Shown here: piece after piece, positions 22,853-33,596 of the stretch
How positions within the stretch are numbered: position 1 is the stretch's first letter
Layout: every line of letters begins with the position of its first letter
Origin: Ignelater luminosus
Taxonomy: Eukaryota; Arthropoda; Insecta; Coleoptera; Elateridae
DNA: 64,000 nucleotides
Reading direction: 5' to 3'
NCBI GenBank assembly: GCA_011009095.1
Contig: VTPC01090616.1
Coordinates: 48,231 to 112,230 of the forward strand
Notes under the pieces: generated by a model
Told to the model about the DNA's origin: nothing
Seen by the model: only the letters and a program-made list of their open reading frames with translations
Databases searched by the model: none
Position numbers and translations under genes: made by a program

Positions 22853-24020
22853 TACACAAAAGAATGGCGTTTTTAGAAGTGGTAATAGTGGTTATCTGAA
22901 AGGAAGCGGGATGTTTTCTAAATATTAAAATATTGGAAAGTGCCGAGAACTGTTTAAACTTCTTTTTGGGTTTGCAAAGCAGGGGCCCTAAAGATGTTTA
23001 GAGGACATCAAAAACGTGTTCTTGGTTAAAAACAATTGCTAGATGCACATGTCGATTCTACAAGGGATTCGAAACGTGCATCCACAGGGGAGATTCTGAC
23101 CAGATCGCAAACTTCTGCCGAGAAGTAGTTGCAGTCCAGACCCAGCATCCTCTTGCCGACGCTCTCTTTTTTTTACTGAAGTCTGTTCATGCTTTTTTTT
23201 AGTTTCACTGCCCAAAAGAAAGTAGACGAGAATGTAACCACTAGATGTATAGATTGCTGTAAGAAAGAGATTGAAGTGTGTGCCGTCGAGATTCAGACCA
23301 TCGTCATGTTGACTAAATTTGATGTTTTGGACATGTTTTGAATTGTAAAAATAGGACGACCTGGATTTTAGTGATCTTGGGTTTGATCTGATACAATTGG
23401 AACCAGACCCAAAAATGGACTAGAGACCTGTTTAGATACCAGGAATCGACAGTGGCAGTAGTTAGTTTAACCCAAAAACTGTGTCGTTTGCATATTGAGG
23501 TATACAGATGAAGGGGTCAAGTGTTATTGGTTTGTCGTGGTAATGAAAGACGAATGGTGTAGGGATGACATGGAGCCTTGCGAGACACCAGCGCAGAGAA
23601 TAAATGTGCATAATAGCTGTTTATAGTTATGGCAAAACTATCAAAGATTCGGAAGCTTATTGTCGAGAGAAGACAGCTGCAGTTGAGGTGTTGATGTTGA
23701 GGTGAAGGGGAAGGTGAAAGTTGAAAACCAAATCTGCAAGATCAATTAAATGTTTTCTAGACATTCTCTCAGTTTTTTGATATTTTTTTAAATACATCGG
23801 GAAAGGCTGTAGGGCAATAGGATTTGCAGCTCGTGGGATTTTTTCGGGATTTGATTATCGCAACTGTGATCAACCTCTACGCACATAAGAAACAGCTGTT
23901 TTATAAACGAGCTGAATAACGTGAAATGATACCATAAGCCGATCTGTATTAATATCTGTTTCTGGTATAGTTAAAAAGAGAGGATTTTTAGGAATCTAAG
24001 TTGTGATTTGGTTCTGGAAT
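22853..24020 (-). mobile_element. Jockey-like LINE reverse-transcriptase remnant
   Basis: In minus-strand order: KSYCPTAFPDVFKKISK near 23870-23800 corresponds to the SYRPI-type RT motif. CAGVSQGSM near 23600-23560 is the AGVPQGS motif. QYANDTVF near 23495-23470 is the YADD catalytic box with one Asp changed to Asn. LNLDGTHFN near 23300 and LGPLLCKPKKKFKQFS near 22980-22930 match the downstream thumb region. The frames shift several times and many stops are present. With 21630-22039 it makes one 5'-truncated element of about 1.6 kb before decay. Confidence 0.75.
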
Positions 24021-26422
24021 TTTGCAGAATTGGAGTGATTGTCATGATATAACATAGGTATTTTGTTTAATAAGTTATTATACTGAAGAAATTAATGAAA
24101 AACCTTTTATAATATTATAAAATTATATAAAACCTTAATAGAACTTGCTGAATCTGTAACACTGTTGTATTATATTGCACCCAGGTTTACTGTGGACTCC
24201 CATCCATGTTTTAAAAACACTAGTAGCAGTTCTTTATATTGTTATATGCAGATGTGATATAGGCAGCAAGGTTTGCCTGTCGCACACAAGATTGTACGTG
24301 TGCCTTTAACTAACGAAGGACTAAAGTGGTATATAAGAAGAGATTATTTTTCAGAATGGTAGACTTGATTGATCTCACCGAGTTACGCTTTAGTTTTATT
24401 GTATTTTTCTTTAATGCATGTAACTCGCAATGCATTATAACAGTTTTGCTAGTTCAGAATTTCTAGTAAAATTACAGGTCAGTTCGAAATTAGAATTTCA
24501 TTATTATTAGAAAGACACCAGCGGAGTTTTCATTGGTACTTGCTGTTATGAAAGCATGTTTGACATTACAAGCCTACTGTTAAAATGATAAGGGATTAGG
24601 GGTTATTTTCTTAGGGCTGCTATTCCTTGAATCGATATGATTGGATTGCTGAAAGCCTGAAAATTTGCTTTCAGAGCACTTGACATTCTTGGCTGTAACA
24701 GTCAACGCGATGATCGTAAACACTTCTTTATTAACCAACTATCTTCGACTAATAAAACTGCATATTATACAAAGTTGAGATTTTATTTCAAATGGAAAGA
24801 ACGATTAAAAAACATATTGCCTTTACAATAGCGTGATTTGTAATGCGCTAATTTTTTGTGGCGTGTAAAAAGATAAATAAGATTTTTATGAACTCACGGA
24901 GGTTTTAAATGAATATAGGAAGTTAAATTTGAAATAGTAAAATGATACATGTCTGTACCGCTTTGAAACTTTGATTTATTAGATGCTTATTGAAATGAGA
25001 CACTTTGATGTTTGCAATTATCTAATTATGCTTAACGAAATTTCGCATACGCTTAACAGAGAGAACTAATTGAATTAGTCAATTTATCTAGATAACTACA
25101 TAGTTTGAAAGTTAATTACAATGTACCAAGTTTTAACAAGTCGCCTAATACTTCAACAAGACAGCTTGATCTCCTCCCTACTAGCATTTATGTTTAAGTT
25201 CCACATTAATATGACCTTCATTGCCCTCAAATTAAAACTAAAATTATTTAAATGGAATTATATTACTAAAACACAAAAGAATGAACCTTGTTAAGTATTA
25301 TTATCTACCAGTCTAGAAAAAAAGGGAAATAATATTACAACGCGGAAAGTTAACGAAAGGTTATGTTTGACGAAAGAAGAAAGAACAAATTTACGTATAT
25401 CCGTGATCTGTTCAAGTTTGTCTTGGAAGGTTATTGTTTTGGGCATTGCCCTATTTAGGTATTCGTTAGGTAGTAATACTAGCTTTGTTTAGTTATAAAC
25501 ATTAATGACTCATTCAGAAAAAATGCTGTTGTGTCCATACAGGTATGATTGCAGACGTGTGGGTGCATAATATTCTGTCTAGCATTCTTTTCTGGTTTTT
25601 AACAATAATCTCTGGTTTATTCGTTGAGTTCTATAAAACTTCTATGTACCTTGAAAAGCAAATCAATGGTTACAAATTAGCTTCGGTATGAATAGGCTTA
25701 ATTACGGTGCGGTAGCATGTGTATTAATGTACTTGAATGAATTTGCAACTTTATGAGATATGCAAACCAACTAATCTACTTTTAATGTGTTGAATGATGT
25801 ATTTATAGATGTACTAGTATTCACTTTCACAACAATGCATTTATCTTCATAAAAATGCGTCCATCGAACGTTACGCATTAAACGCCGATATTTTCGGCAA
25901 GGTCATTCTTTCTTGATCTCTCACATCGCATCTGGATAATAATCTTATATCTTTTAGTTGCACTTGTATTAAACTCTGAACCGGTTGTGCTTGGTTTTTT
26001 GATGAATTTTTGATTCGTTTCTTTGGTGTATAATTTAGTAGCTTGTTTATAAATATTTGAAAATTCTTGTTCCTAGAATAGTTAGTTTAGTTTAGTTTAA
26101 TTTTTTGTTGTCTTCTGTTTAGTATGCTTAATTATTTACCTTAATAGTTTTCTTAGCAATACTTGCCAAAAATCTTTAATCTATATACCAACTGTTTGTA
26201 TATACTTGTACCTATCCTTGCACCGTAAAAGTCTCTATGATAACTTCCATTTTGTCTATCTTTCTTCATCATGATTATAAGTTAAATATCAACTCGATAT
26301 AAACTTGTACGTTTATAGAAAGCTAGTTTTTATTATGCAAGATAGTGGGTGGTATTATTTTGGCATTACGGTAGATTTATGAAAACCGCTTTTTAATTCT
26401 TAAATATCGTTTTCGTTTTAAA
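24021..26422. other. AT-rich region without recognised gene
   Basis: No gene, RNA gene or paired inverted ends were found. The first hundred bases may be the decayed 5' edge of the LINE. Confidence 0.5.
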
Positions 26423-26441
26423 CAGAATGATGTTGAAGTTA

Positions 26442-27390
26442 GAGCCCGTGTAATTTCTAAATAGCATATACTTCATTCTGCGCAATGAACGCAGTTACGA
26501 CCAGGGCAAGTCTATTTTTCAGTATAGGGGGTGTTCAGGCATATGCAAGCGCCAATTCAAAATTGACGCTGCGAAATAGATGTGATATTTGAGATTTTCT
26601 AAATTGAATTTTTATGCTTTATATTTTAACTAAAACGCACTATTTGATGAAGACTATTATTGTAAATTCAGTTTTTAAAATGCTTGCTGTAATTATGAGC
26701 TTTTAGTCACTTTGGTTTATGAAAGCTTGATAATAAATTGACGGGGTATGCCCTATTCCTAACTAACAGTAAATATTTTATTAAGATTGTAAATTAACAT
26801 TTGCATCTTTTGAGTTTGATAGCTTTTTTTGGTTTTAAACAAGAATTTACGGCTTTTAGGTTTATTATTACAATTTAAAGTTAGAATTATCTTTTATTTC
26901 TTTTGTTTTATTTACCTTTAAAGACTGCATAGTATATTATTTATTAGTTAATGTTTTGTTACGTTGGTGATAGCAAGAGTATTTATAAAACCAAAATTTA
27001 CTCTTTCTAAAATTAAAATTACTGATCTAAGTTACATTAGTTTTTATTTTTTTTGAGGTTATACTTAATCAAATAAATAAAATAATATTTGTCTTTATAT
27101 ATTATAAAATTTATACTTCTCAAATAATATCATTGTCTGATTTTTAGAAATTACCCCTTTTTAAGTTTAAGATTTATTCTGTAGCATCAATCGTTATTTC
27201 TTTTTTCTTACTTGCTTTTATCCTAATTAGATAAACAAATAAAATTCTATTTGATCTTTTCCCTTTATTCTTGTTATTGGTAGACTAGACACGCCAATGC
27301 TTAACACGCCGTCACTGGTGAAGTCACCCCTATACCATTACTACGCACATCGCCTGTGACGTATGTGCTATTTAGAAATTACACGGGCTC
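26442..27390. mobile_element. 949-bp TIR element nested in a mariner-like TIR
   Basis: GAGCCCGTGTAATTTCTAAATAGCA at 26442 recurs inverted up to 27390, with weaker pairing continuing for about 100 bases (ATAC, TCA, TATAGGGG-type motifs). TA flanks both ends (26440-26441 and 27391-27392). The interior is very AT-rich with no protein, so it is a non-autonomous element using a TA target. Confidence 0.8.
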
Positions 27391-27492
27391 TAGGAGCAAA
27401 ATTCATAATTTGGTTATAAAGGGTTTTTTTAATCCTGGAAAGTCCTTGGACACGTCGATTTTATATTTCAATTATCTCCGGATCTTACATGG

Positions 27493-27776
27493 CCTGGTAG
27501 ATGGATAGGACAACGAGGACCCAATAAATGACCTGTGAGATCGCCGGATTTTAATCCCTTTATATCTTTTTGTGGGGCCGCTTAAAATCAACAGTTTACA
27601 TTAATAAGTCTAACAATTTAGAAGGTTTGAAACATCGAATTCGAACGGAAATGCAAAACATCGCTCCACTAATGATCCAACGTGCAGTGCAAAGCATCTA
27701 TAGACAAATAAGGCAATGTCAAATTTCAACATTTGTGTTAAATTTTACGAACGATTTTGTTTGTTTCTTTTTGTAA
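27493..27776 (+). pseudogene. Tc1/mariner (DUF4817-type) transposase C-terminal remnant
   Basis: The frame at 27493 reads PGRWIGQRGPNK, a stop, then PVRSPDFNPF, the WIGRGGP...WPxRSPDLxPLD region of this transposase group. After a frameshift near 27570 it continues as WGRLKSTVYINKSNNLEGL and RTEMQNIAPLMIQRAVQSI, the C-terminal helical tail, and stops at 27776. The N-terminal DNA-binding part and first catalytic Asp are missing. Confidence 0.75.
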
Positions 27777-27955
27777 TTTTCATATTACTTTTACTGAGCA
27801 CAAATGTTGATGTTAGTAAACTTAATAAATGTTTTTCTCAAAAAGATTGTTATGTTAGGTACCAAAACTTTATAACCATCATTTCAAAACTTTTTCAAAA
27901 AAACATTATACAACCAAATTATGAATTTTGTTCTGAACTTTATTACCACTCTGTA

Positions 27956-29429
27956 TATCCCATTTTTATTTCTTCCTCTGTTATTGTTTATTACAGTTCT
28001 TTTCTAACGTAGCAACTTACTGTAACAAAAATCCTAAATGTGAGGCATCTAAAATTTTTACTCTTGCTTTTATTTAACAGATTATTATTAGGAAAAAACT
28101 TTATTGATGTCTTTTATATCTATAATGTATGCTTAGTTGGTAGAGTTTTCTGCATACTTTCCAAAAAATCTTTTATAGGAAACCTTAAATTTAAAAATGT
28201 GCAATGGCCGAAATTGGCAGTTAAGCGATTAGATGTAGCCCTTACTATATTGATAATGTAACAACTTAGGGTCTTTTGAACGCCGATCTTGCTTAAATTT
28301 GCTATTGTTGCTATGTTTTTGGAAATGATTGTACCCTTAGTGCTAAATTTAAGCGAGGCTGGTGCATATGAACTTTGTAAATTAAATCAAGGACCTTATG
28401 CTCTCTTGCAATTTTCTGTGTCTAATTTTGTTAAGAAAATTCAAATTTTTCATAACCTTCTGAAATTATGAAATGTTAATGTTTTGTTTTCATAACTGTC
28501 ATTAAAAGTTGAATAGATGCTTGAAAAAATTGTGTAAAAATTTCATTACGTAACTGAGTTACTATATGAAAATAAAATATTGCTAATATTATGTCAGAAT
28601 TCTTAAAAAGAAAACAGCAATAAAACAAAGTTAGATAAAATATTGTACAAAATACGTTATGGAAAGCCTTATTGTTTGACTGGCGTAAATGTTACGTCTC
28701 GTCAAACGAAATCGTACTTTTCATACCTGATTATGTAAATAACTATTATTTTGTATCTTCTAATATTGCAAGTTTTATATGGAAATTATTCAAGAAGTTA
28801 AATATTATTATTGCAAATCAGTTTCTTGCACTAATATTCATCATTAATTAGAGCTGCTGCGATTTTTGCATATTACCTAATTTGTTTTTTGCTCTCGATT
28901 TTATTTGGATATTTAAACGGAATTTATGAAAAAGAAACACAAAACCTTCATCGACGAAATGATACTGAAATAGAATTTTTCTTACGGTCACCTAACAAAC
29001 AACATCTAAGATAAATTAATGAATGCACATAATTAACAATATTTTAATTATTTAATAATATGAACTGATTAACATAAAAAACTGATAATTATAAAACTGA
29101 CTTTGATACGTTCAATTGTTTTTTAAATAAATGATTACATATATGTATACTTTAATCATTAATTCATTATTTCTTGATGGTGTATAATGTAACTTACAGT
29201 TTTGATTATTCCCGTTATTGCACACTACAAATATACTGTAATTACTTTCTGTTAATAACAAAAGATTTAAATTAATGACAGCAAGTACATCCTGATGCAA
29301 TCCTTTAACAAATTTTCCAATTGAAGCGCTATTCCTTTTTTGATAAAATCCGGATGTGACCGTGCATTTATTTCCGTTAAAAATGCATAAACGACATCTC
29401 GAAATGAAGAAGAGTGGGGTATAGAAAAT
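27956..29429. other. AT-rich upstream flank of the receptor gene
   Basis: Several short open frames occur here, but their composition is that of AT-rich non-coding DNA and none resembles a known protein. No transposon ends were recognised. Confidence 0.5.
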
Positions 29430-29659
29430 TGGAAATGGAAAGTCGCGAACGCAAACGCTCAATTTAACGCGACGATCGGTGCGGTGTGGATGTCTTGTGC
29501 CCACTTAGAGCCCGCGTCTCATTAAAATTTATCGCAACTTGTAATTTATATATTATTAGAGGGCTGCAAATGATTGCCAATCAAGCGAGGCCTCTTACTT
29601 AAATAGTCTTTTCTTCTGTGGTAATTTCTTCTGTGTGAAGAATGCCTTTTTACTATAAG
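29430..29659 (+). promoter_or_regulatory. CpG-rich patch and candidate 5'UTR exon of the receptor gene
   Basis: From about 29440 to 29515 there is a cluster of CpGs (for example GTCGCGAACGCAAACGC and AACGCGACGATCGG), rare elsewhere in this AT-rich window. A reasonable donor, ACTATAAG followed by GTATAT, is at 29660. I infer a promoter-proximal region or non-coding first exon for the receptor, joined by a short intron to the coding exon. No clear TATA box was identified, so the transcription start is open. Confidence 0.35.
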
Positions 29660-29729
29660 GTATATTAAAATTTTTAATTTTTTTAAAGTTGTATTTTGAT
29701 AATCTTTTAATGCTTAAATTTATTTCCAG
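29660..29729 (+). other. Candidate 70-nt 5'UTR intron
   Basis: GTATAT at 29660 and TTTATTTCCAG ending at 29729 bound a 70-nt, very AT-rich segment. The size is typical for small insect introns. The acceptor is strong and the donor is moderate. Stops in all frames after the acceptor show that the joined sequence before the ATG is untranslated. Confidence 0.4.
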
Positions 29730-29924
29730 GGCTATTGGAAGAAGTTGAGTGACTCTTGTGTCATAAGAAGCTCAAGTGGAAAAACAATTTGCTGCTATAC
29801 AGAAACTGTACGTAATTGCAGAAAAAGGAGAGAAAAGCTTTTCAATTTTCTCTAAATACCTACTAGGATTTAAAGTGCACCAAAGATGCTCCAAAATTAG
29901 TTACGCGAGTTTTTGTTATTCGTA
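29730..29924 (+). other. 5'UTR part of the receptor exon
   Basis: The sequence follows a good acceptor at 29728-29729 and contains stops in every frame, including the TAG at 29898 in the receptor frame. It is therefore leader sequence. No extra upstream Met in frame lies between that stop and the chosen ATG. Confidence 0.5.
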
Positions 29925-30768
29925 ATGAATTTGTGGAATGTGAGCTTTCACAGAGAAAATGAGACTGACATTAATAACACCCTTTTCACGACGGAAACTA
30001 AGAATTTGGACTTAAATGCAACTGCGGAGGAAAACATATTCTATCCTGTTACTCTAGTCATACCAATAACCGTAATTTATGTAGTAATCTTTCTGACTGG
30101 CTTGTTAGGAAATGTAAGCACGTGCATTGTTATTTCTCGTAATAAATCGATGCACACTGCAACTAACTACTACCTATTCAGCCTCGCCATTTCGGATCTA
30201 CTTTTATTGGTATCCGGACTTCCTCCGGAAATGTACAGAATATGGTCCCCGGAAACTTATGTTTTCGGAGAAGCTTTTTGTGTACTTCAAGGATTTGCTG
30301 CAGAAACTTCCGCAAATGCCACAGTATTAACCATCACGGCTTTTACGGTAGAACGCTATTTAGCCATATGTCACCCATTCCTCTCGCACACCATGTCCAA
30401 ACTCTCTAGAGCCGTGAAGTATGTTATCGGTATTTGGATTACGGCGCTCTGCCTTGCAGCACCGCAGGCAATGCAATTTGGTGTGGAATACGAGCAACAG
30501 GATGACGGACCACAACTTAGTAGATGTACGGTCGTCTCGACGCAATTTTACTTTCAGCACGCTTTCGAAATATCTACGTTCGTGTTTTTCGTCGGTCCTA
30601 TGACTTTAATTACTGTGCTGTACGTGCTTATTGCCTTGAAATTAAGAAAATCTCGGCTACTTTCCATGCAAAAGAGGGTTCCATCTCTTAATAATGGAAA
30701 CGATGAAACCTGCACACCGAGAACATCAAGAAGTACTGCGGCACAGAAACGAGTCATTAAAATGCTGG
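29925..30768 (+). CDS. CAPA/pyrokinin-type neuropeptide GPCR, first coding exon (partial)
   Basis: This exon encodes 281 complete residues of a class A receptor, expected in the plasma membrane as a Gq-coupled sensor of PRXamide-type peptides (family knowledge). The ATG at 29925 is the first Met after an in-frame TAG at 29898; the TTG upstream is not a likely start. The N-terminus has four N-glycosylation sequons (N5, N12, N17, N31). TM1 carries GLLGN (N63), TM2 LAISD (D91), TM3 ends in ERY (143-145), and TM4 has W171 and P180. C119 and C201 should form the TM3-ECL2 disulfide. TM5 includes FFVGP (P225). The CVLQGFAAETSANATVLTIT stretch and HTMSKLSRAVK are hallmarks of the CAPA/pyrokinin/neuromedin-U-receptor group. 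The exon ends in the third intracellular loop at KRVIKML plus one base, with donor G|GTAAGT at 30768/30769. TM6, TM7 and the tail are missing from the window. CAPA versus pyrokinin receptor is not resolved. Confidence 0.9.
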
Positions 30769-32278
30769 GTAAGTTCCTTGTTTTAAGCATAATTTAGCTA
30801 TAAGTTCAATAAACGACCTTGCTTATAGTGTACAATGAAAACATTTGGTGAAATAAAACACACTCGAGTAAATACAAGACGTAATCTCTGTTTAATTGTG
30901 ACACGCGATTCTTAATCTTGTTTAACAGATAAATTTGAAAATAAAACATTAAATCTTCATACTCCACTAATAAACCATCAATAATAATTTATTACTAGTG
31001 AGTTTCAAAATTAAAATTCGAGATTCAATTAGAAAAAATTATTTGTATTGAAAAATAATTAAAATTGATAAAAATAATATCATTAGAAAGTACAACTGCA
31101 AAGTTAAGAGGATTTTCTTTTCAAAACCCAAAATAACCATTTCTGTAAGCTATAAGCGATGAATGAATTTAAAGTGAATTGCTTAGCTTTGAAGGGATTT
31201 CTCACTTTAACAATAAATTTCTTTACACACACAAGGGCTAACAGAATAATTTTCCACTTTCCAAAGAATAATTTCAAATATAGAAGCTGTATGTTTCGTT
31301 CGATATTCGATTTATCTTTGAAGACCATTATTTAACAGAAGAACATGACGTGATCATTTTCAATGCACTTTCGATAACTTTGGTTTCCTTACTGCTGAAA
31401 GCAATAATTAGTTTATATAATGAATCTTGATTATTTTAGTTTGATTTTTGCCACAAATAAGCTTTAGAAATTCCATTGCCTGAAAATTTTTCGTAAGATA
31501 AGAAAACTCGAAACATCTCTTAGATAAATTTAAGAGTTCAAGAAATAAATTTCTTAGACAATATATACATACACATCTTTCTGCAGTATAAAAAACGGAA
31601 ATATGAATATTACAGCTCTAGCTAAGCATGCGATATACTTAAATCACAAATTTACTTGGATAATTATAAAATCTCAACCAAAGAAGTAAAATTAAGGAAT
31701 GTTAAATATTAGTAGTTATAGAAAGCCCATCAGTGACAAGACCAGCGCATTTAGCTATGGGATTGATGATCGCAGTGTTTGTCATTGTTTGATATTACAA
31801 TGTAACTCCTGCTATTATAACTTTACGATGTTGTTTGTTATTTATGACTTGTCCACATTTATTTTTTTATATTCGATTGTTTATATATGTTTAACTCATT
31901 TGATCAGTTTGCTAGCTTTTATCGGTTTGATTGCCTTGTTAAGGTTTTATGGAATATGTGGGCTATGAACTTTCACTCTGTAATTCTATCATAATAGGAT
32001 GAGACGAAATTTTATTAAAATATTATCAAATGGAATTAATTTAATTTATCGAGCTTGGGCATTATTAGAAAATGTATAATAGGCTGTAATTCTTTGCTGA
32101 ACTACTAGTGTGCTAGCTGCTTATCTTAGTTAGGTGTATTACTAACATAACTTACTACCTTACAATGTTTCATTTCACAATAATGTTACACAGATGCCAT
32201 AATATTTAGTTAGAAATCAGAATTCATTCTTGTTATTGGAAAAATGATTTAGTTAACTTAAAAATAATAGTACTAGTA
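30769..32278. other. Start of the receptor intron
   Basis: It begins with the consensus donor GTAAGT. The sequence is AT-rich and no TM6/TM7 coding exon was seen. An open frame near 31699-31968 is hydrophobic but lacks GPCR motifs and is treated as chance. Confidence 0.55.
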
Positions 32279-33350
32279 CGAGGCTTGTTGGAGAAGTTTC
32301 TGCGAATGGTTAAAAAACATAGATACAATTTATTAAATGGCTTTATTGTTTTTCAAAATATTCGCCTTTAGCATCAATACATTTTTGCGTACGCTCAAAG
32401 CAATTTTCGGAGTGTTTTTCAATCTGAAACTGGTACCTCAAAAACCAGCTGTCTAAATGCCTCAACGGCTGCTTCAGGCGAAGAATAACGCTCACCATGC
32501 ATCTTGTTTTTCATTGTCGGGAACAGACGGAAGTCATTTAGTGCTAGATGAGGCGAATACGGACAATGCGACATCAATTTCAAAGGTTGCTAGTTTGTGA
32601 AGCTGCGTGGGCACTTGCACTGTTATGGTGAAGAAGGATGCTCCAATTTGGATTGTTTTTTCTAATTTCACCAATGACTTCCGGCAAACAAATGTGTGTA
32701 CCAATCAGCGTTTACAGTTTTTTTATCCTTTAAGGCTATGGTTGCCACATGTCCAGAAATACACTGCGTGAGCGGACAAACAGTGAATTGTTGTTTAGTT
32801 TTCGGCTAGTATGAGTAGATCCAACTTTTGTCAACGGTAACAATATTATACACTAAATTTGAATGACCTCGGTTGAATTTCTTCGGCATTTCTTTGCACC
32901 AATTCACACGATTCTTCTTTTGAGCTTCACTCAAATTATGTGGAATCCAGCGACTGCAAAGCTTCCGTACGTTTTAATGATCATGTAAAGTGGTGTGTAT
33001 TGCTTTCATGTCAATGCCCAAGGTGACCCCTATATTGCAGTATTACACATAACCATCTCGCTCAATAATTTCACGCACAGCATCAACGTTAGTGGGAACA
33101 ACTGACGTGGATAGGCGACCTTCACGAAATTTATCACTGAGAAAAGAACGTGCACTCTGAAACTTGGCAAACCATGCATTGTTTAAGTTTCTTTGAAAAT
33201 CGTAAAAAATCATTGCTCGAAAATGTTCACACGAGAGTTCAATTTTTTCACAAAATTAATTTTTTCAAAGCACTATGTAAACAGAACTGATTAGCTTGGG
33301 TACAAACTGTCAACTGAAGTATATATTAGAAGAGACAAATTTTTCGAATT
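32279..33350 (-). mobile_element. Mariner (MLE) element remnant
   Basis: The left end follows TA at 32277-32278 (CGAGGCTTGTTGGAGAAGTT). The right end is eroded and set only approximately. The minus strand reads from about 33240 down to 32340 as a mariner transposase: EHFRAMIFYDFQRNLNNAWF, KFREGRLSTSVVPTNVDAVR, VRKLCSRWIPHNLSEAQKKN, RVNWCKEMPKKF, then LVYNIVTVDKSWIYSY. That last motif carries the first catalytic Asp, with the following Glu changed to Lys. The second catalytic site reads HHNSASAHAA instead of HDNARPHxA, so that Asp is lost. The tail has PYSPHLALNDFRLFP and EAAVEAFRQLVFEVP. Stops and frameshifts occur throughout, and it sits in the presumed receptor intron. Confidence 0.85.
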
Positions 33351-33353
33351 TGA

Positions 33354-33596
33354 CTATGGCACAATGCTGACACCACCAGAAGTACCCAATTGCAGAAGTG
33401 TTTCCACCAAGCCTCGTAGTAGCAAAGCTGTTAAGTTTGTTTGTTCGTTACCGATTTTGAGTGATCTGAAATGCCCTTTACCGAAATCTGATCTGTGTTT
33501 TTGTATTACTTTATTAAAATATTTATTTAAAGTGCTACTTTTTCTTGATAAGTATCTCTTGAATTTTAATGGGCTGAAATAATTATTATTCTTCAA
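33354..33596. other. Coding-like segment open on both strands, unassigned
   Basis: An 80-residue minus-strand frame includes HFRSLKIGNEQTNLTALLL and RGLVETLLQLGTSGGVSIV. An antiphase plus-strand frame reads LTPPEVPNCRSVSTKPRSSK and FVCSLPILSDLKCPLPKSDL. Base composition here is more balanced than in the flanks. The segment may be a piece of a repeat protein or simply GC-richer unique DNA. I do not recognise the family. Confidence 0.25.

Larger units (their letters stand above)
26423..27953 (+). mobile_element. Mariner-like element whose left TIR is split by another element
   Basis: The right TIR (about 27905-27953, ending TTACCACTCTG then TA) inverts to CAGAGTGGTAATAAAGTTCAG and onward to CAAAATTCATAATTTGG. 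The left end has this sequence in two pieces: CAGAATGATGTTGAAGTT at 26423-26440, then GAGCAAAATTCATAATTTGG from 27394. The 950-bp gap is exactly the element at 26442-27390. Without it the host element is about 580 bp. A plus-strand transposase remnant (27493-27776) fills the interior. The left TA flank has decayed to AA. Confidence 0.8.

Noticed and set aside
27716..28471. Series of short plus-strand frames after the mariner transposase
   Set aside because: Partly mariner right TIR and partly AT-rich sequence; there are no recognisable domains.
29112..29504. 130-residue minus-strand open frame upstream of the receptor
   Set aside because: It has no domain and an unusual mix of hydrophobic and basic residues, and it overlaps the CpG-rich patch, whose composition explains the openness.
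30360..30790. Open frames on the opposite strand and other plus frames inside the receptor exon
   Set aside because: They are shadows of the GPCR coding frame.
31699..31968. 89-residue hydrophobic frame considered as the missing receptor exon
   Set aside because: It has no TM6 tryptophan-proline motif, no TM7 motif and no proper acceptor in the right phase.
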